A stretch of DNA of 64,000 bases, taken from positions 8,936,501 through 9,000,500 of the forward strand of contig OU015568.1 in NCBI GenBank assembly GCA_907165135.1, written 5' to 3'. Below are positions 12,187 to 24,500 of the stretch, piece by piece. Within the stretch, counting starts at the first letter, position 1. The number at the start of each line of letters is the position of its first letter. Under the pieces are notes generated by a model. The model was not told the DNA's origin and searched no databases. It worked only from the letters and a program-made list of their open reading frames with translations. This DNA comes from Oikopleura dioica. Lineage: Eukaryota > Chordata > Appendicularia > Copelata > Oikopleuridae. The position numbers and the translations under genes are program-made.

Positions 12187-12892
12187 AAAATATAATCTCT
12201 ATCGCACCTTTTCAACAAATTATTGCTAAAAAATATCTAACTGAAAATGAGAATTTCGAAAGAAATCGTCAGTCTCAGCTAGTTCCAGAAACTTTATGCT
12301 TCCGCTGAGCAATTTCTAAATATATTTGCTGCTCGTGAATATTATTGCAATTAGAATTTCACGGAAACTCAGAAAGGTGACGAGATATTCACATGCGACA
12401 TTTAACAAAATTAGCGTCGAATTTTCTATTGACACAAGATCGCAAATTGAATTAAAAAATATAGGTTATATCATTTAACTAACTAAATAGCTATCGAACT
12501 TTTGTGAAAGTTAACGTCTGTCGAAAGTGTCTACTTTCAGTCGGACAAAATAAATATAACTATCCATGTGAGTCAGCGCAAGTCTAATTACGACCTCAGA
12601 ATTTACTCTTGACTCACGCAAGACAAAGAGATCTTATCCCTGTCCATTCAAAAGTACGCCCAAAGAGATTAAACTGCTTAAAAAGAACCAGTTTTATTAT
12701 TCATCCCTTGTCCAATCCACCATCGCAAATCAATAAATTCGAGTGAGTGAGGAAATGTGAATCAGAGCAGAGTTGATTCGACCGCTTTTTGTGCCCGTAG
12801 GCGGTGCTTATGGGTATTTAGGGAGTTCAATTGATTAGACTGAACATTTGCTCGATAGAAGAGAGAAAAGGAACTTTGAAGAAAAAATAACG

Positions 12893-13476
12893 ATGAGTCT
12901 CAGTTATCAAATGCACAATGAAGGGATCAATACGGACATGGCCAAGTTCAGCCCTGAGGTAAGTCAAATAACTGGATGAAAATTCCAAATGGAACTTGAA
13001 AATTACAGATTTTGGATAAAATGAAGAAGTTTCGTTTCCGAAAAGAGAAAAACAACGCTGCGATCATTTTCAAGCTCGACATGGAAACGATGGATGTCCA
13101 AATTGAAGACGAAATTGAAGACATAGGCGATATCGAAGAGCTACAGAACGAGCTTCCCCATCTTCAGCCCCGTTTCATCATGTATTCTTGCAAGTAAGCA
13201 GCTTTTTAATATTTATTTTTGTATTGAAAGAAGCTTATTTATTTATCTTTCAATGATAACAAAATATTAAGATTTGAGCGATCCGATGGGCGAGTTCAGT
13301 ACCCTCTCATTCTGATCTTCGTCTCCCCTAATGGCGGAGCCCCTCGACAGATGATGGCTTATTCTGGAAGTCGAAATCAGTTCCGCGACTCGTCCAAAAT
13401 CTCAAAAGTTTTCGATGTTCGAGACCTGGAAGATCTTACCCAAGTGTGGCTCGATGAGAAGCTCAAGAATTTCTGA
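12893..13476 (+). CDS. GMFB: Glia maturation factor (ADF-H domain)
   Basis: Three exons (12893-12958, 13009-13193, 13272-13476) join in phase to 151 residues, close to vertebrate GMF (142). The single ADF-H domain shows the family blocks MKKFRFRKEKNNAAIIFKLD, ELPHLQPRFIMYSCK and VFDVRDLEDLTQVWLDEKL. GMF binds Arp2/3 rather than actin, debranches actin networks and inhibits new branching in the cytosol. A nine-residue N-terminal extension relative to GMF precedes the domain. Splice sites are canonical. GMFB and GMFG cannot be told apart in a non-vertebrate, so the symbol marks the family. Confidence 0.93.
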
Positions 13477-13712
13477 AGTCGTTTTCAACTCTCATTTTCG
13501 CTTTTCCCAATGATCTGTGCGCATTCCTCTTCTAACAGTTTTCATTCTCTAATTTTCTATCATGATGCAATCTAATTCTCATAACCGTGCTCTCTCCAAA
13601 TCATCATTCACTCGTATTAAAACCAAAAAAATACATGTCATTGAGAGTTTATACTATAAATTTTAAAGTGATCATTGGGAGTGCAAGAAAACGCAGGAAA
13701 AGCTCTAAATCT

Positions 13713-15243
13713 TTAACTGTAAAGAAGCTTCTTCATCATTTCTTTCTTTTGCTCTGGTGTCGCGCAGCCATTTTCTCGGAAAAATTTGGAAATCTGTGGA
13801 TGATCTTCAAGCCGCTAAAAACATAACCAAACAAAATTGAAGAAAAAATAACAAACCTCCAAGATCCCCTTTGAACTTAGCCAGGGCAACTGTACATTTC
13901 GAAACACCTGCACATGATTTCTGCATGTCAAATAGACAAAACAGGGGGTAGCGCCAAATCTACCCGCGGTCAAGAATCGAATTCCTCTAAAAATTGGCTT
14001 TAGGATTTTTTACTCTTGGTTACCTTCTGTGGTGATATTTGATTATATCTTGGTTGGGATTTGTAGAAATGATGTAAGTTAGTCCGTTGTCCGTACAAAT
14101 AACGAGTTCTTCATTTCCATCTTTGAGAACATCAAGCTTTGAAACTGAGATGATCGGGGCAGTTATTTCTGTCGACAGGTTTTCGTCGCATTCTTCGCTC
14201 AATGACAGTCCGTTCTTCTGACTGTAAAGCTTTCAAACAATCTGTTAAAAACTGAAAGCAAGAGATATCTTACTTGTCCGCAGCAAGTGATTGCGCTAGC
14301 GGATTTTTCCTTGAAAATTGAAGCATCCAAAGAGCCCTTTTCCGCCGAGCAGAAAAATGTCTGTCCATCCTGGTTGCATAATTCTCCGATGATATGCGGG
14401 GCGGTTTTACCAGACTTCGGAACAGCCAACGATCTCAATGTGGTCTCGTTCTTTTCGTCGAAGGAAATCAACAACCGCTTTGTAGAATCGTCAGTTTGAA
14501 TGTGAGCAATGACCGAGAAGATGTAATTTCCTTTCTTGCCCGTTTTCGTTATGTTGCTAAATGTGATTTTCTCCTCTTTGTCGTTATCTTCCTTGACTTT
14601 CTCCAGTTCTTCTCGCATGTCCCAAGATTTGACAGCAATCACTGTGAGAACGTCTTCGCTGTCTTCAATCAAGCTGTAGAGTTGGAACTTTCCCTCTGGG
14701 AGCTGGATCATGACGTAATTGTCGATCAGTTCCATCATAATCGCATTGCGCAGAATATCGTACGAAACCATGACATCTTCTTCGACTGTCTTACCGTCAT
14801 CAGCTCTGATGAATTTCGTCAGTGACAGTAACCCGTTTCTTCCTATAAGAATACCATCAAAATACCGGAAGAACAAGAGGATGGACGAGGTCTACTTCCT
14901 TCAATTCAGTTACCTAAAACAACAAGCCATTGTGAATCTCCAGAAGTGATTTGATTGATCGAAGCTATCATTCCATAATCCTTAGAAGTGAAAACAGGGA
15001 TCATCGAATCTTCACCATTTTGATCGGCGCTCTCGAGGTTTTCATAAATAACAAGAGATCCATCAATCCCGCCGATGACCAGCTGACTTTGCTCATCGTC
15101 GGTAAAGTCGTCATTGACGATGTTAGACCCTTGTAAATTGATTCAAAGTGAGAAATTAGTTGATAAAAACCTAGAAATGCAGTCGATCCGATGACTCCTT
15201 GAAGTTCAATGTCGATTTCACCGACAAATTGAACCTCCCTCAT
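13713..15243 (-). CDS. ITFG2: ITFG2-like KICSTOR subunit
   Basis: Six minus-strand exons (15243-15171, 15129-14914, 14842-14274, 14229-14024, 13986-13857, 13814-13713) join in phase to 431 residues (human about 447). The start (MREVQFVGEIDIELQGVIG) and FG-GAP-like repeats (DDEQSQLVIGGIDGSLVIYE; SKLDVLKDGNEELVICTDNG then LTYIIS) follow ITFG2 order, as does the LYSQ...EEL segment and the late ATPCFVYLTC block. ITFG2 is a beta-propeller subunit of KICSTOR, which tethers GATOR1 to lysosomes and restrains mTORC1 when nutrients are low. It is divergent from DNAJB and convergent with GMF. Identity is from remembered family pattern, not a search. Confidence 0.82.
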
Positions 15244-15645
15244 GATTCGAGAAGAATCTGGACTGATTAAAATAATAAAATTAGTAGTTTTATGATTATT
15301 CAATTACGCCAGGAAATGACTAGTGATAATGAATCCACGGATTTCTAGAATTTTGTCGAATTAGCTCTAAGGGCGTGGATTTTCCCAGCCCAAATTCTTT
15401 CTCTCTCACTGTCCAATCAGCGCGCTTGGATTTCCAAGCAGCCAATCGCAGCGTGAGGAACAATTGATCTAGAAAATTCTCGAAAACTCATATTCGCGCG
15501 CCTCGCTTTCGACCCGAAAAAAAAAATCAAACAAAAAGAAAAGTCCGTTACTTTTTTGTTAACATTAATTACGCGTAGGCAATTTACGCGTATAAAAGTT
15601 TTTTGATTTCACGGAGTTTTCCAATTTGCAAAAATTAAGCGAAAA
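15244..15645. promoter_or_regulatory. Divergent promoter of ITFG2 and DNAJB
   Basis: The 402-bp gap between two divergent start codons holds two CCAAT boxes (15413-15417 and 15442-15446) and, for the plus-strand gene, a TATAAAAG box at 15591-15598, 48 bp before its ATG. No heat-shock element array was obvious. A TTTAATCAG acceptor-like site sits just upstream of the ITFG2 start and could mark a 5' UTR intron or trans-splice site. Confidence 0.55.
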
Positions 15646-16904
15646 ATGGGAAGAGATTTTTACCAAATTCTCGGGATCGACAGAGGCGCGTCAGATGACG
15701 ATATCAAGAAGGTTTATATTTAATGAAATATTCCCTATTTAATTATGTTGAATTTAATCAGCACTCGAGTAAAAGTAAGATTCTAGGCGTACAGAAAAGC
15801 GGCGCTAAAATACCACCCGGACAAGAACCAAAGTCCAGGCGCAGAAGAAAAGTTCAAAGAAATCTCTTTGGCCTTTGAAGTCCTGAAAGACAAGCAAAAA
15901 CGCGAAATCTACGACAGATATGGCGAAGAAGGCCTCAATGGAACTCCTGGCGGCGGTGGAGGAGCCGGTGGTGGATCGAGCAATTTTCAATACGGCCAAA
16001 ACTTCGACCCACACGATTTATTCAACATGATGTTCGGTGGCGCTGCTGGAGGTGGATCGTCAAGGGCGCACAATCTCTTTGGAAGTCATTTCAACAGCAT
16101 GGGCGGAAACAGCAGCAGAAGTTCTTTCATGGATCATGATGATTTCGGCGGATTCGGCTCTAGTGCATTTGAAAGCAACGGGTTTGACTTTGGGTAAGTT
16201 CTATTTTCAGCTCTTTCTTTGATAAAAAGCGCTCATTAGATCGAACGGAATGGGTTCTCGAGCGAAGCACCGACCGTTGAAAAAGGTCGACAAGCTGGAG
16301 CATGATCTTTTCATTTCATTAGAAGATCTTTATCATGGAATTACTAAAAGGATGAAGATTTCCAGAAGTCGTCGAAAGCCAACCGGTAAATGAGTACTTT
16401 TCGATCCATTTTTCATTGTCCTAGGAGTGTACCGTCCAGAAGAAACTATCCTCACTATCGATGTCAAGCCCGGCTGGAAAGAAGGCACGAAGATTACGTT
16501 CAACAACGAAGGCGACGAAAAACCCAATCACTCGGCTGGAGACATCATTTTCGTCTTGAAAGAGGCAAATCATGCGCGATTTAAAAGAAAGGGAAATGAT
16601 TTAGGTACAGTACCGTTTTATTGTACCATTCTAAAAATGATTTTCAGTTTACACCGCAGAAATCACTCTTCGCGAAGCTCTCCTCGGCGGGACTGTAACT
16701 GTTCCTCTTTTGGACGGAAAGAAGCATCATCACAAGTTCAAGCCGCTCAACGATACCGCGCACAAGATCCGAGTTGTCGGCCTTGGTATGCCGCTCTCCA
16801 AAAATCCATCGCAAAAAGGAGATTTGCTGATCAAATTCGAGGTCATGTTCACCGGAATGAGCGGCGAGCAACGACAATTACTGGCGGATGCTAGTTGCAA
16901 CTAG
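15646..16904 (+). CDS. DNAJB: Class B J-protein (DNAJB1/4/5 type HSP40)
   Basis: Five exons (15646-15711, 15787-16193, 16240-16385, 16425-16604, 16648-16904) give 351 residues in phase, the usual size. A J domain (residues 1-70) has the HPD tripeptide in KYHPDKNQ; a Gly/Phe-rich linker follows ([20 protein letters not shown]); two C-terminal substrate-binding barrels follow ([31 protein letters not shown]). No zinc finger separates them, which marks class B. These cytosolic proteins load clients onto HSP70 and stimulate its ATPase. A TATA box lies upstream. Confidence 0.95.
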
Positions 16905-17450
16905 AATTTTTCAATTTCTTTAAATCTTCCACGGTCTCCTCTCTGTATTAGCATGTACATGTAAGCTTAAAAATAACGATTATAAATAAGATAAAATTCT
17001 TTTCTTTCTCATTTTTCCCTACATTTTCAAATCTTCTTCAAACCTCCATATCTGTAATTATTTAAAAATAAACCTTTTCTACAAAATCAACGGCTGTTTT
17101 AAATATTGTGATGGTTTATTATTTATTTGTGGAAACAAAATGCCTTGGCGTTTTTTAAGTTGTTGCAGAGACATTGAGGTAATAAATAAGTTTCAAAAAA
17201 GGATTGGCCGAGTGTCATTTACATAAATATATATAATGTGACATACAGTGAAAGTGAACTTTTTGAATATGTTTTGAGCAAAAGAACTACAGTTAATTTC
17301 CTAGGATATTAACTACAGGCCTTCTGCAAGTTGAAAACAGTATGGATAAGCATTGGAATGTGAATGGGCTTCAGTAAACTGTAAGACAGAGTTCTAGAGC
17401 GATATTTAAAGTTGGTGAGAGTTTAAAGAAATAGAATTAAAAAAAAATAA

Positions 17451-20269
17451 TTAACAGGTAAACTCGTCAGCTGCGTGCGGTACGCGTGCACCAGAGCTAG
17501 AACCGGGCGAGTTCACCGTGTGCCTTCTTTTGATTTTGACTTCCTTGGCTGGCGAAGCGGGTACTTGCGATTTGATTTCATTCTTTCGCGGGCTCTTCGT
17601 TCCCTTCGCGTTTTTCTGTGCCGATGATCGGGTTTTTACTTCCAATCTTTCTTTGCGGCTTTTGTGCACTTGGTCAGGTATGGCTTTGATTTTCTTTGGA
17701 GCTAGGGAGGATCATTATTGGCTGAAATCAAGAAAGAGAACTTACAAGAAACAAAGTTTTCCGAGAGGGAATCTTCTTTGTTCACATTTTCTTTTGAATT
17801 TCGTCTAAAGTTGTTGAGCCAGCTGGGACCTTTCTTCTTCGTCTTTGAACTTCCTGATTCCGAACCCGAGTCTGAGATGCTGTATGCGGCCGAGGCGGAC
17901 ATATTTGGCAAGTTGGAGAAAAGTTCCGTCAAATCGGACTTGTGCGGGTCTTTTCTGGGCGAACGCTGCGTCGGAGAGACTGGAGGTGGTGCAGTGGTGG
18001 AAGACGAAAACAACCAGTTTGATTTGTCGATTATTACATTCATTAATCTAGGATCGAGTAAGTAAAAATTTCAATTCGGTGAAGTTGTACCTGTATTGTT
18101 TTTTGAGTGTTCTAGCTTCGTCATTTACGAGAGGTGGTTTTTTATAATCGTTAGGATCCGTTTTGCGGCGGAGAAGTGTAGGCGTGATAACTACTGAGAG
18201 ATTGTGGCAGTCCATTTCAGTGAACTTCTGGTTGTCCGCCACTTTCTTCAGATGAGTGATAAAGTACTTGGCCGTGTTGTAGTGATATTGAGGTAGAGTG
18301 ATGAGCAAGCTGCGGATGCGTTGTAGCGATTCTAAAGAATTTGAAATTTGATTTTTGTTCAGAAGGCCATATATTTGAAGAGCGGTAAAATCTGACAGGT
18401 AAAATTAAATTCTTACCCTCGTCAATATTTTGGGAGGTATCGTCAGGTACGGCGTCGACAAAAGCATAAAAGCGTGAATCCGTAAACAATGGGTCTGGAA
18501 GTTGTCGAAAGAAGCTCTTGAGGACACTAGCAGCGATCTTGACGTCTTTCAACGCTTCGCAGTGATGGATGTTGTCCATGCATTTATTCATCTCTTCCTA
18601 AAATACAACAATAAAAGGCCCGTCCCCAAGTGGGGCGCTGTACCTCGACTTCGTTTTTGATTCTTTCGTTGGCAGCAGTTCTATAAATTCCATGGCAATC
18701 AGTTTCGATTTGAGATTCAATGATACGACAACAAGTCGTCACAACGAGTGGAAGGTCGTCATCCATCGGGCAATCGGCTAAGGGGACTCCGAACGTTTTT
18801 CGGTTGCGTTTTTTATGCTGAGATGGCGAGCGAGGACCCATAGAGAGTCTAGATTGGTTGGAGAAAAGACATAGAAAAAGATTTTTACCTTGTGTTTGGA
18901 GCGCGTTTGTACTTTGGATCGGAATCAAGTTTCTTCTTGATCATTTCCTCCAGATCCTCTGGTTTTTGAAACTTCTGAGCGAGCTCCCTAATCTTCTGTA
19001 CCCACTCATTCATTTCGGCGTTCCTGAAATTGGAAAAAGTCAAAAACCGACAGTTCTGATTGCTTATTTACGTTGAAGCCTCAATAAGCAGCTCATTGCG
19101 CTCGTCGATGCTAATTTTGAAGACATGATGCCTCTTGGTCCCATAGGATACGTCGCACAAGCAGCCACCAAGAAAAACGTCTACAAGCAGGGCGGACATA
19201 TCCACAGTAGAAGCAAATTGATCATTCGTCTGGCACACCATGTGACGAGTATTGCGGAACATTTCCGGACACTTCCAAACGTACAGGTAACCGGCGTGAA
19301 TCATCACAAATGCTGCTTGCCAACTTTTGCGCTGAAAAAGAAGTCAAAGTGACTTTGTCCGGTCTATTTGGCAATTGAGACTTATTTACAAACATCTACA
19401 TGCTATCAAGGCGCTAATTAAATGCTACTGGGTAATCCAATCCATAAATAATTCAAAACCAGCCTGTTTCCGAGAATACCCACTTTAGCAACAAAATTAG
19501 ATGATTTTTTCCTTATTGTACCTTAATATTGAAGACTTCTCCAGAAATCGTTTCCGGAATCTCGCGTATCCTCGTCAACAAGTCAAGATTGTTCTGCTGC
19601 TTGGGTTTTGAACCAAAAACGTTTTCGAATTTCTTTCTCATCTGTTTGTTGAGACTTGGCCTTCTCTTTAGCCCGTTGACTTCATCTTTTTTGCCTGTAG
19701 ATCGGGGCCGCCCGCGGATCCTCTTGGATGGAACACCGGTGGCTTCGACATAACTTTTGCGCGGATAATGGGCACCTGACGTGTTAACGCGATCCACTGA
19801 GTGAGCGCGGCTAGGTGGAGCTTCGCCAATACTGCAAAAATATATTTTATTTAATATTTGATCTTATGATTTTGAAAGAGAAGAGCCGGGACAATTTTAT
19901 TGCCGCTGTAAATTTAGAAACGAATTACGGCGATGATCATCGAATTCTGAAATCACTCGACAATGATCTATCTTAGACTATTATTTTAACGCCAGAGAGT
20001 ATCTAGTCAACAATTTTATAGCTCAGCAGAACTTTGTAGGAATTCAAACAAGCTCTTGAAATTCCAAAGAGGAAAGCAAACAGGTGTGCGTTGAGAAGAT
20101 GATTATGTACTCACCCGTCATGAGTAGAGAGTTTTGTCGTTGTCAGAACAGAATCCATACTTCCAGCGCGTCCCAGGGGAATCGCGATTTCACCAGTGTT
20201 ACTTTCTGACACTGCGTCTCCAATTGACTCCAGTGAGAATTTGAATTCGTTTCTGCTTTCAAAGCTCAT
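17451..20269 (-). CDS. ARHGAP21/23-like: PH-RhoGAP protein, ARHGAP21/23 type
   Basis: Nine minus-strand exons (20269-20115, 19831-19522, 19331-19072, 19023-18889, 18848-18644, 18597-18417, 18331-18091, 18047-17746, 17701-17451) join in phase to 679 residues. Order: Ser-rich N terminus; PH domain (about 155-265, RKSWQAAFVMIHAGYLYVWK, with a long insert before DVSYGTKRHHVFKIS); RhoGAP domain (about 310-480) with arginine finger in HGIYRTAAN and the block LKSFFRQLPDPLFTDSRFY; basic Ser-rich tail. ARHGAP21/23 act on CDC42/RHOA at Golgi and junctions. The PDZ domain of vertebrate homologues is absent from this model. Confidence 0.85.
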
Positions 20270-20428
20270 ATTTATCAAATCTTCAATGATTTACTACGGG
20301 TAATTAATACCATTTATTTGGACTGGGAATCTTACTGGGATTTATTCTAAAGCCCGAAATATTATCCTCGAGTTCACGAGATAAGGCTTTCTCAAACATC
20401 TCTAGCCCTCTCCTCAATAAAAATTGTC

Positions 20429-22517
20429 CTACAAATATTTGAGCTCTTTCCTGTAGTCTGGCTTGGAGTTGTTGACTGCAGTAATGTAGCTATTTCTCTG
20501 CTCGCGCATTAGATGTCTCTGACTTGAGTTGTTTCTTTCGATAGGTTTAAGAAATGTTGAAATCAAGGATGAGTACCTTATTCGAACAGCATCAAATTGG
20601 TTGACCAAATTGCCATCAATGAACGGTATCTCGCTTGTTTTCACTTCCAAACTTTCTTTGCTCTTGCTCTGCTGGGCCAATTTAGTATCACGCGCCGAGG
20701 ATTTGTTCGACGTTCTCGAAGAATTATCGGAGTCAATGTTGGTTATCTGGTGCACGCCCGCGGCGGGAGCAGGGGCTTGGGGGCGAACTTGCGGCCGAGA
20801 GCGTAGATTCAACCGGCTTGGGGTGGCAATTTTACTTGCGTTGATTGAATCGGGCGAAACGTGGCGGCGTGCCCGGGGCGTGTGCGCCGAGGATGAAATC
20901 ATCTTCGATTCGCTTAACAAACACGAAATTATAATTTTGAAAATTTATCACAAAAGGGCTCCCCGGGGAGGGCCAGTGCGCGGTGCACCCGCTCTGATGA
21001 AAATGTCAACCGTCTTTTCAAAGAGAGACATCTTTCCTGTAATAAACTGAAGCAACTAACCTGTACTCTTTTCTCTGTCTGACAACTTCGTGGTAAGGTG
21101 GTGGCTCTTCCCCTGACAAGATGCCCGCGCTCGTGGCAGATGAAGCAGTGCTCTTCTGCAGCTCATCCGCATGATAACGAAATCCGTTAAAGGTTGAGCC
21201 GTTCAGTCTAATCCCCGCATCTTCTTCATCTGAGGTGCCAATCGAAATCGACGGGTCAGACCCGTGAATAAACCCTGTCGGCCTTTGCGCACGGCGAGCA
21301 CCTTGACTCGATGAACTTTTTGGAGAGCGTAACACAGCCCGTGTTGGAACCTAGAAAAAATTTTTAGTGAAATCTATTTGAATTGCTGATCATATTTCTA
21401 GTTTTGATGGTTCTTGGAGTGCTTGTTAATTAAGTTTAGTTTGATTAGCTGAGACAACTTATGCTACCCTCTGATTGGCTCAAATTCCCTATAAAAGGTT
21501 AGAGTAAGAATAGAAACTCGAAGATGTGCGCCCGAGTCTCAATTAGATACGCTAGTTATCTATAAAAAGCTCAACATAATTTCTTACAGCTGATGTGCCG
21601 GGTTGACAAGTGGAACATTTCTGTTGTATTTCATCGGAGCGGAACTGTTGATTTTCCGCTAGCGTTTGATAACTCTGGCTGCGCGTTGTCGAGCCCGAGA
21701 TGATCGAAGTTTCGCGGGTTGACTTGACTTGTCGGGATTGATTGTCCTCGGCAGTTCTGAAGTCGAGACTTTTAAGCCCTCCAGTTGTCGGAAGCGGCGA
21801 TTACCTGAATGATTGGGAGCGATTTGGCAGCTTTCGCGCTTTCGTCTGTCTCGTTTCCGGATCAGTAGTGACAGGTCGAGCTCCAGTCGAGCCATCAGTG
21901 ACCTCGCCACGTGGCGTCATAATTACCGAGCTCGTGGTTGAACTTGTAGTTGAACCAGAAGTGGTTCCCGATCCCACGGTTGACTTTCTCGAAGGTCCTT
22001 GGTACTGCTGCAGAAGCTTGGTACTCTTGGTCAATCCCAAAACTCCTGGAGACCCAGTGACGTTTGACGGTCTCTGGCGCGTGAAAATGCTGTCAGCAGT
22101 GGCGCGGAGAGGATCTGGAATAAAGTCTATCAAAAACTTTTCTTTCAGTAAAATTGGACTTGAAAATCGTGGAATAAAAATTGAAGCAACAAACCTTTGT
22201 TTCCAGCAGAAAAAGGCCTTGATCTGAAGCTCTGAGATCTAGCCGTCGATCTCCTAAAGCTAGAGTTCAAATATCCATTCTGACGAAGACCAGTCGAAAA
22301 AGTCGCCTGGGATCTAGGAGTTGATCTCGGTGTTAGCTGCGAGCTCAAGCTCAAATTCGCGTTTTGTTCTCGATTCTGCGTTGTCTGACTCGTCTGACTC
22401 GTTTGTTTCAACGCTGCTTGTGTCTTTTCGGGCGTTAAAATAACTACTCTGGAGACGGCGATTTCGGGGCTTGTTTGTGAAATGGGACTGCAATTGAGCT
22501 TGATACGAAGCGAGCAT
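20429..22517 (-). CDS. Ser/Thr/Arg-rich protein with PPxY motif, unidentified
   Basis: Six minus-strand exons (22517-22448, 22413-22195, 22114-21805, 21756-21588, 21350-21061, 20912-20429) join in phase to about 513 residues. No folded domain is evident: long disordered stretches rich in Ser, Thr, Arg and Gln (SQLTPRSTPRSQATFS, SGTTSGSTTSSTTSSV), a PPPY motif in GEEPPPYHEVVRQRK that could bind WW domains, and a helical end. Intron 1 is only 34 nt with a GTAGTT donor, the weakest join. The gene ends 159 bp before the RhoGAP start on the same strand. A MULE-like element sits directly upstream of its ATG. Confidence 0.6.
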
Positions 22518-22519
22518 AA

Positions 22520-23507
22520 GGGGGATAAGGCTGCTCCCGCATTTCCCAAATTCCTGGATTTCCCAAATCCTGGATTTCTCAAAATCCTGAATTTCTCAAA
22601 TCGCCAAATCAGGATTCTGCCGATTCTAGATTTTGGGAAATGCAGGATTTTTTTCTTTTGAATAAGTTTTCTTGCTTGGTTTAAAAATCCAACTCAGATT
22701 AGTATAGATTTGAGTTAGTTTTCTTACTTAACAAAATTTATATTGATTGATCATATAACTTTATTCTCTTGGCTTCTTCATAGACTATGGTCCATAGTCT
22801 ATGGACCATAGCCAATCCTGGCTTCACCAACTTCAATCCTGGCTTCAACAAATTCGATCCTAGCTTTACAGACGTCAATCCTGGTGGCTCAAACGTCAAT
22901 CCTGGCATCTACAGCGTCAATACTGGCTTCTAAAATCCGATCCGGCCGTCACTTTCTTCAATCCTTGCTTCTCAGATGTCTCTCCCGGCTTCTCAGTTCT
23001 CTATTATTGCTTCTTGAATGTCGATAATGGCTTCTCCAAGATTAAATTCTTGTTGGAAAATCCTTGATTCAAACTGATGAAGCCGGGATCGACGTTGAAG
23101 AAGTCGGGATTGACGTCGAAGAACCCGGGATTGACATTCGAGAAGCCATTATTGAAGTCGGTGAAGCTAGGATTGACGATTACAAACCAGAATTGACGAT
23201 GGAGGAGCCATGATTGATATTATATCAATGATATTGCCAATCATTGGTCATATTGGAGAAGACATGATTGAAGCCAGGATCGGGGTTGAAGAAGCCAGGA
23301 TTGGCTTCTTCTTGGGCAAAAGGAGACCACTTCAAATTTTAGCTGAATCCTTCATTTCTCAAAATCCTGCTTTTCCCAATCCTGCATTTCCCAAAATCCA
23401 GAATCGGCAGAATCCTGATTTGGCGATTTGAGAAATTCAGGATTTTGAGAAATCCAGGATTTGGGAAATCCAGGATTTTGGGAAATGCGGGAGTAGCCGG
23501 GGGATAA
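22520..23507. mobile_element. Second MULE-like MITE, long TIRs, 9-bp TSD
   Basis: The element spans 22529-23498 (970 bp) and is flanked by the 9-bp direct repeat GGGGGATAA (22520-22528, 23499-23507). TIRs of about 120 bp start GGCTGCTCCCGCATTTCCC on the left and GGCTACTCCCGCATTTCCC when the right end is reversed. The TIRs consist of iterated AATCCTGGATTTC-like units. The interior carries further approx. 20-bp imperfect repeats (CAATCCTGGCTTC) left of centre and their complements right of centre, so nearly the whole element can fold back. No transposase frame. Superfamily call rests on TSD length and TIR form. Confidence 0.82.
22783..22812. repeat. Hairpin TATGGTCCATA-gtc-TATGGACCATA
   Basis: Inside the second MULE-like element two 11-bp arms complementary to each other are separated by three bases. 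A related stretch with TATGGTCCATAG occurs at about 3735-3752, outside any defined element. Confidence 0.6.
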
Positions 23508-24500
23508 TGAATTTGGAGAGTACGTCACATATGCGACTCGGGGTTGAGATAAACGCCACTCACACGTGACGATTTAGGTGATGAGGGCATAAAATGATAG
23601 ATGTGAAATCCTTTCTGTCGCTTCGTTAGAATAGCCAAATAAGTAATAATAGCAAAAGCTCTAGCTTTACATAATCAATCAGCGTGACATAGTAATCTTA
23701 GCTAAATCTACCGAAATGGCAAATAAGAACGACTCTTTTCATAATTGAACATAATTTTCATTATCGTCGATCTTCTTTTTATTTATGAGGAAGTAATTTT
23801 TCGCTCTACGTATCCTGATAATCCCGCCTTTTTCCAACTCAGCGTTTTTTCTCGGCCCACCTGAGTGGATTCGCCAAATACAGGCGAGGCCCTACTGTAT
23901 TCTACTAAAAGAAAAATTCCCATTTCCTAGCAAAATCGTAGCATTTATGAAATTTCGGGTCATTGACTTTTTTAGGCTCAAATCTTCAAAGAACAAAAAT
24001 GATTCTTTTTGACAGATTACAGGAAACTTGTAAGAGTCTTAACCTTCTCATGAGCCCATTCTCAATAGCATCAAGTAGGAGTAACTCGAAGAAGGACACC
24101 TTTTTTCGTGCTTGCATTTTCTCTTTTTGAAGATGAAAAAATGGCACTCCAAAGTGCTTGAAAACGCACCTCGTCTGGCTTCGTGAACATGAATAGAGAG
24201 GGAGAGATAGGGATTTAGAGCGCAAGCAAATCTGAGCGATGAATGTTGCGCTCTTAGAACGGGGATTCTAGCTAATTTCCCCGTGTCAGCACCTGAGTTG
24301 GATTTATCTGATCATTAATTGTTTCGCGTAACAAAATTGGCTTTCAATCAAAATTCTTCATCATCAAATATTATTTGAAATTAAACGCGCAGTAAATTTC
24401 ATCCTAAAATCGAAGATCACCGTAAAACGCGTAAAAACGAAATAATCTCAAATATTTATCCAGAGATGGCAATTTTCGCGCTCTGTAAAAAATACCGAAG
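23508..24500. other. No gene seen
   Basis: AT-rich sequence without a convincing exon on either strand; probable upstream region of the neighbouring genes. Confidence 0.4.
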
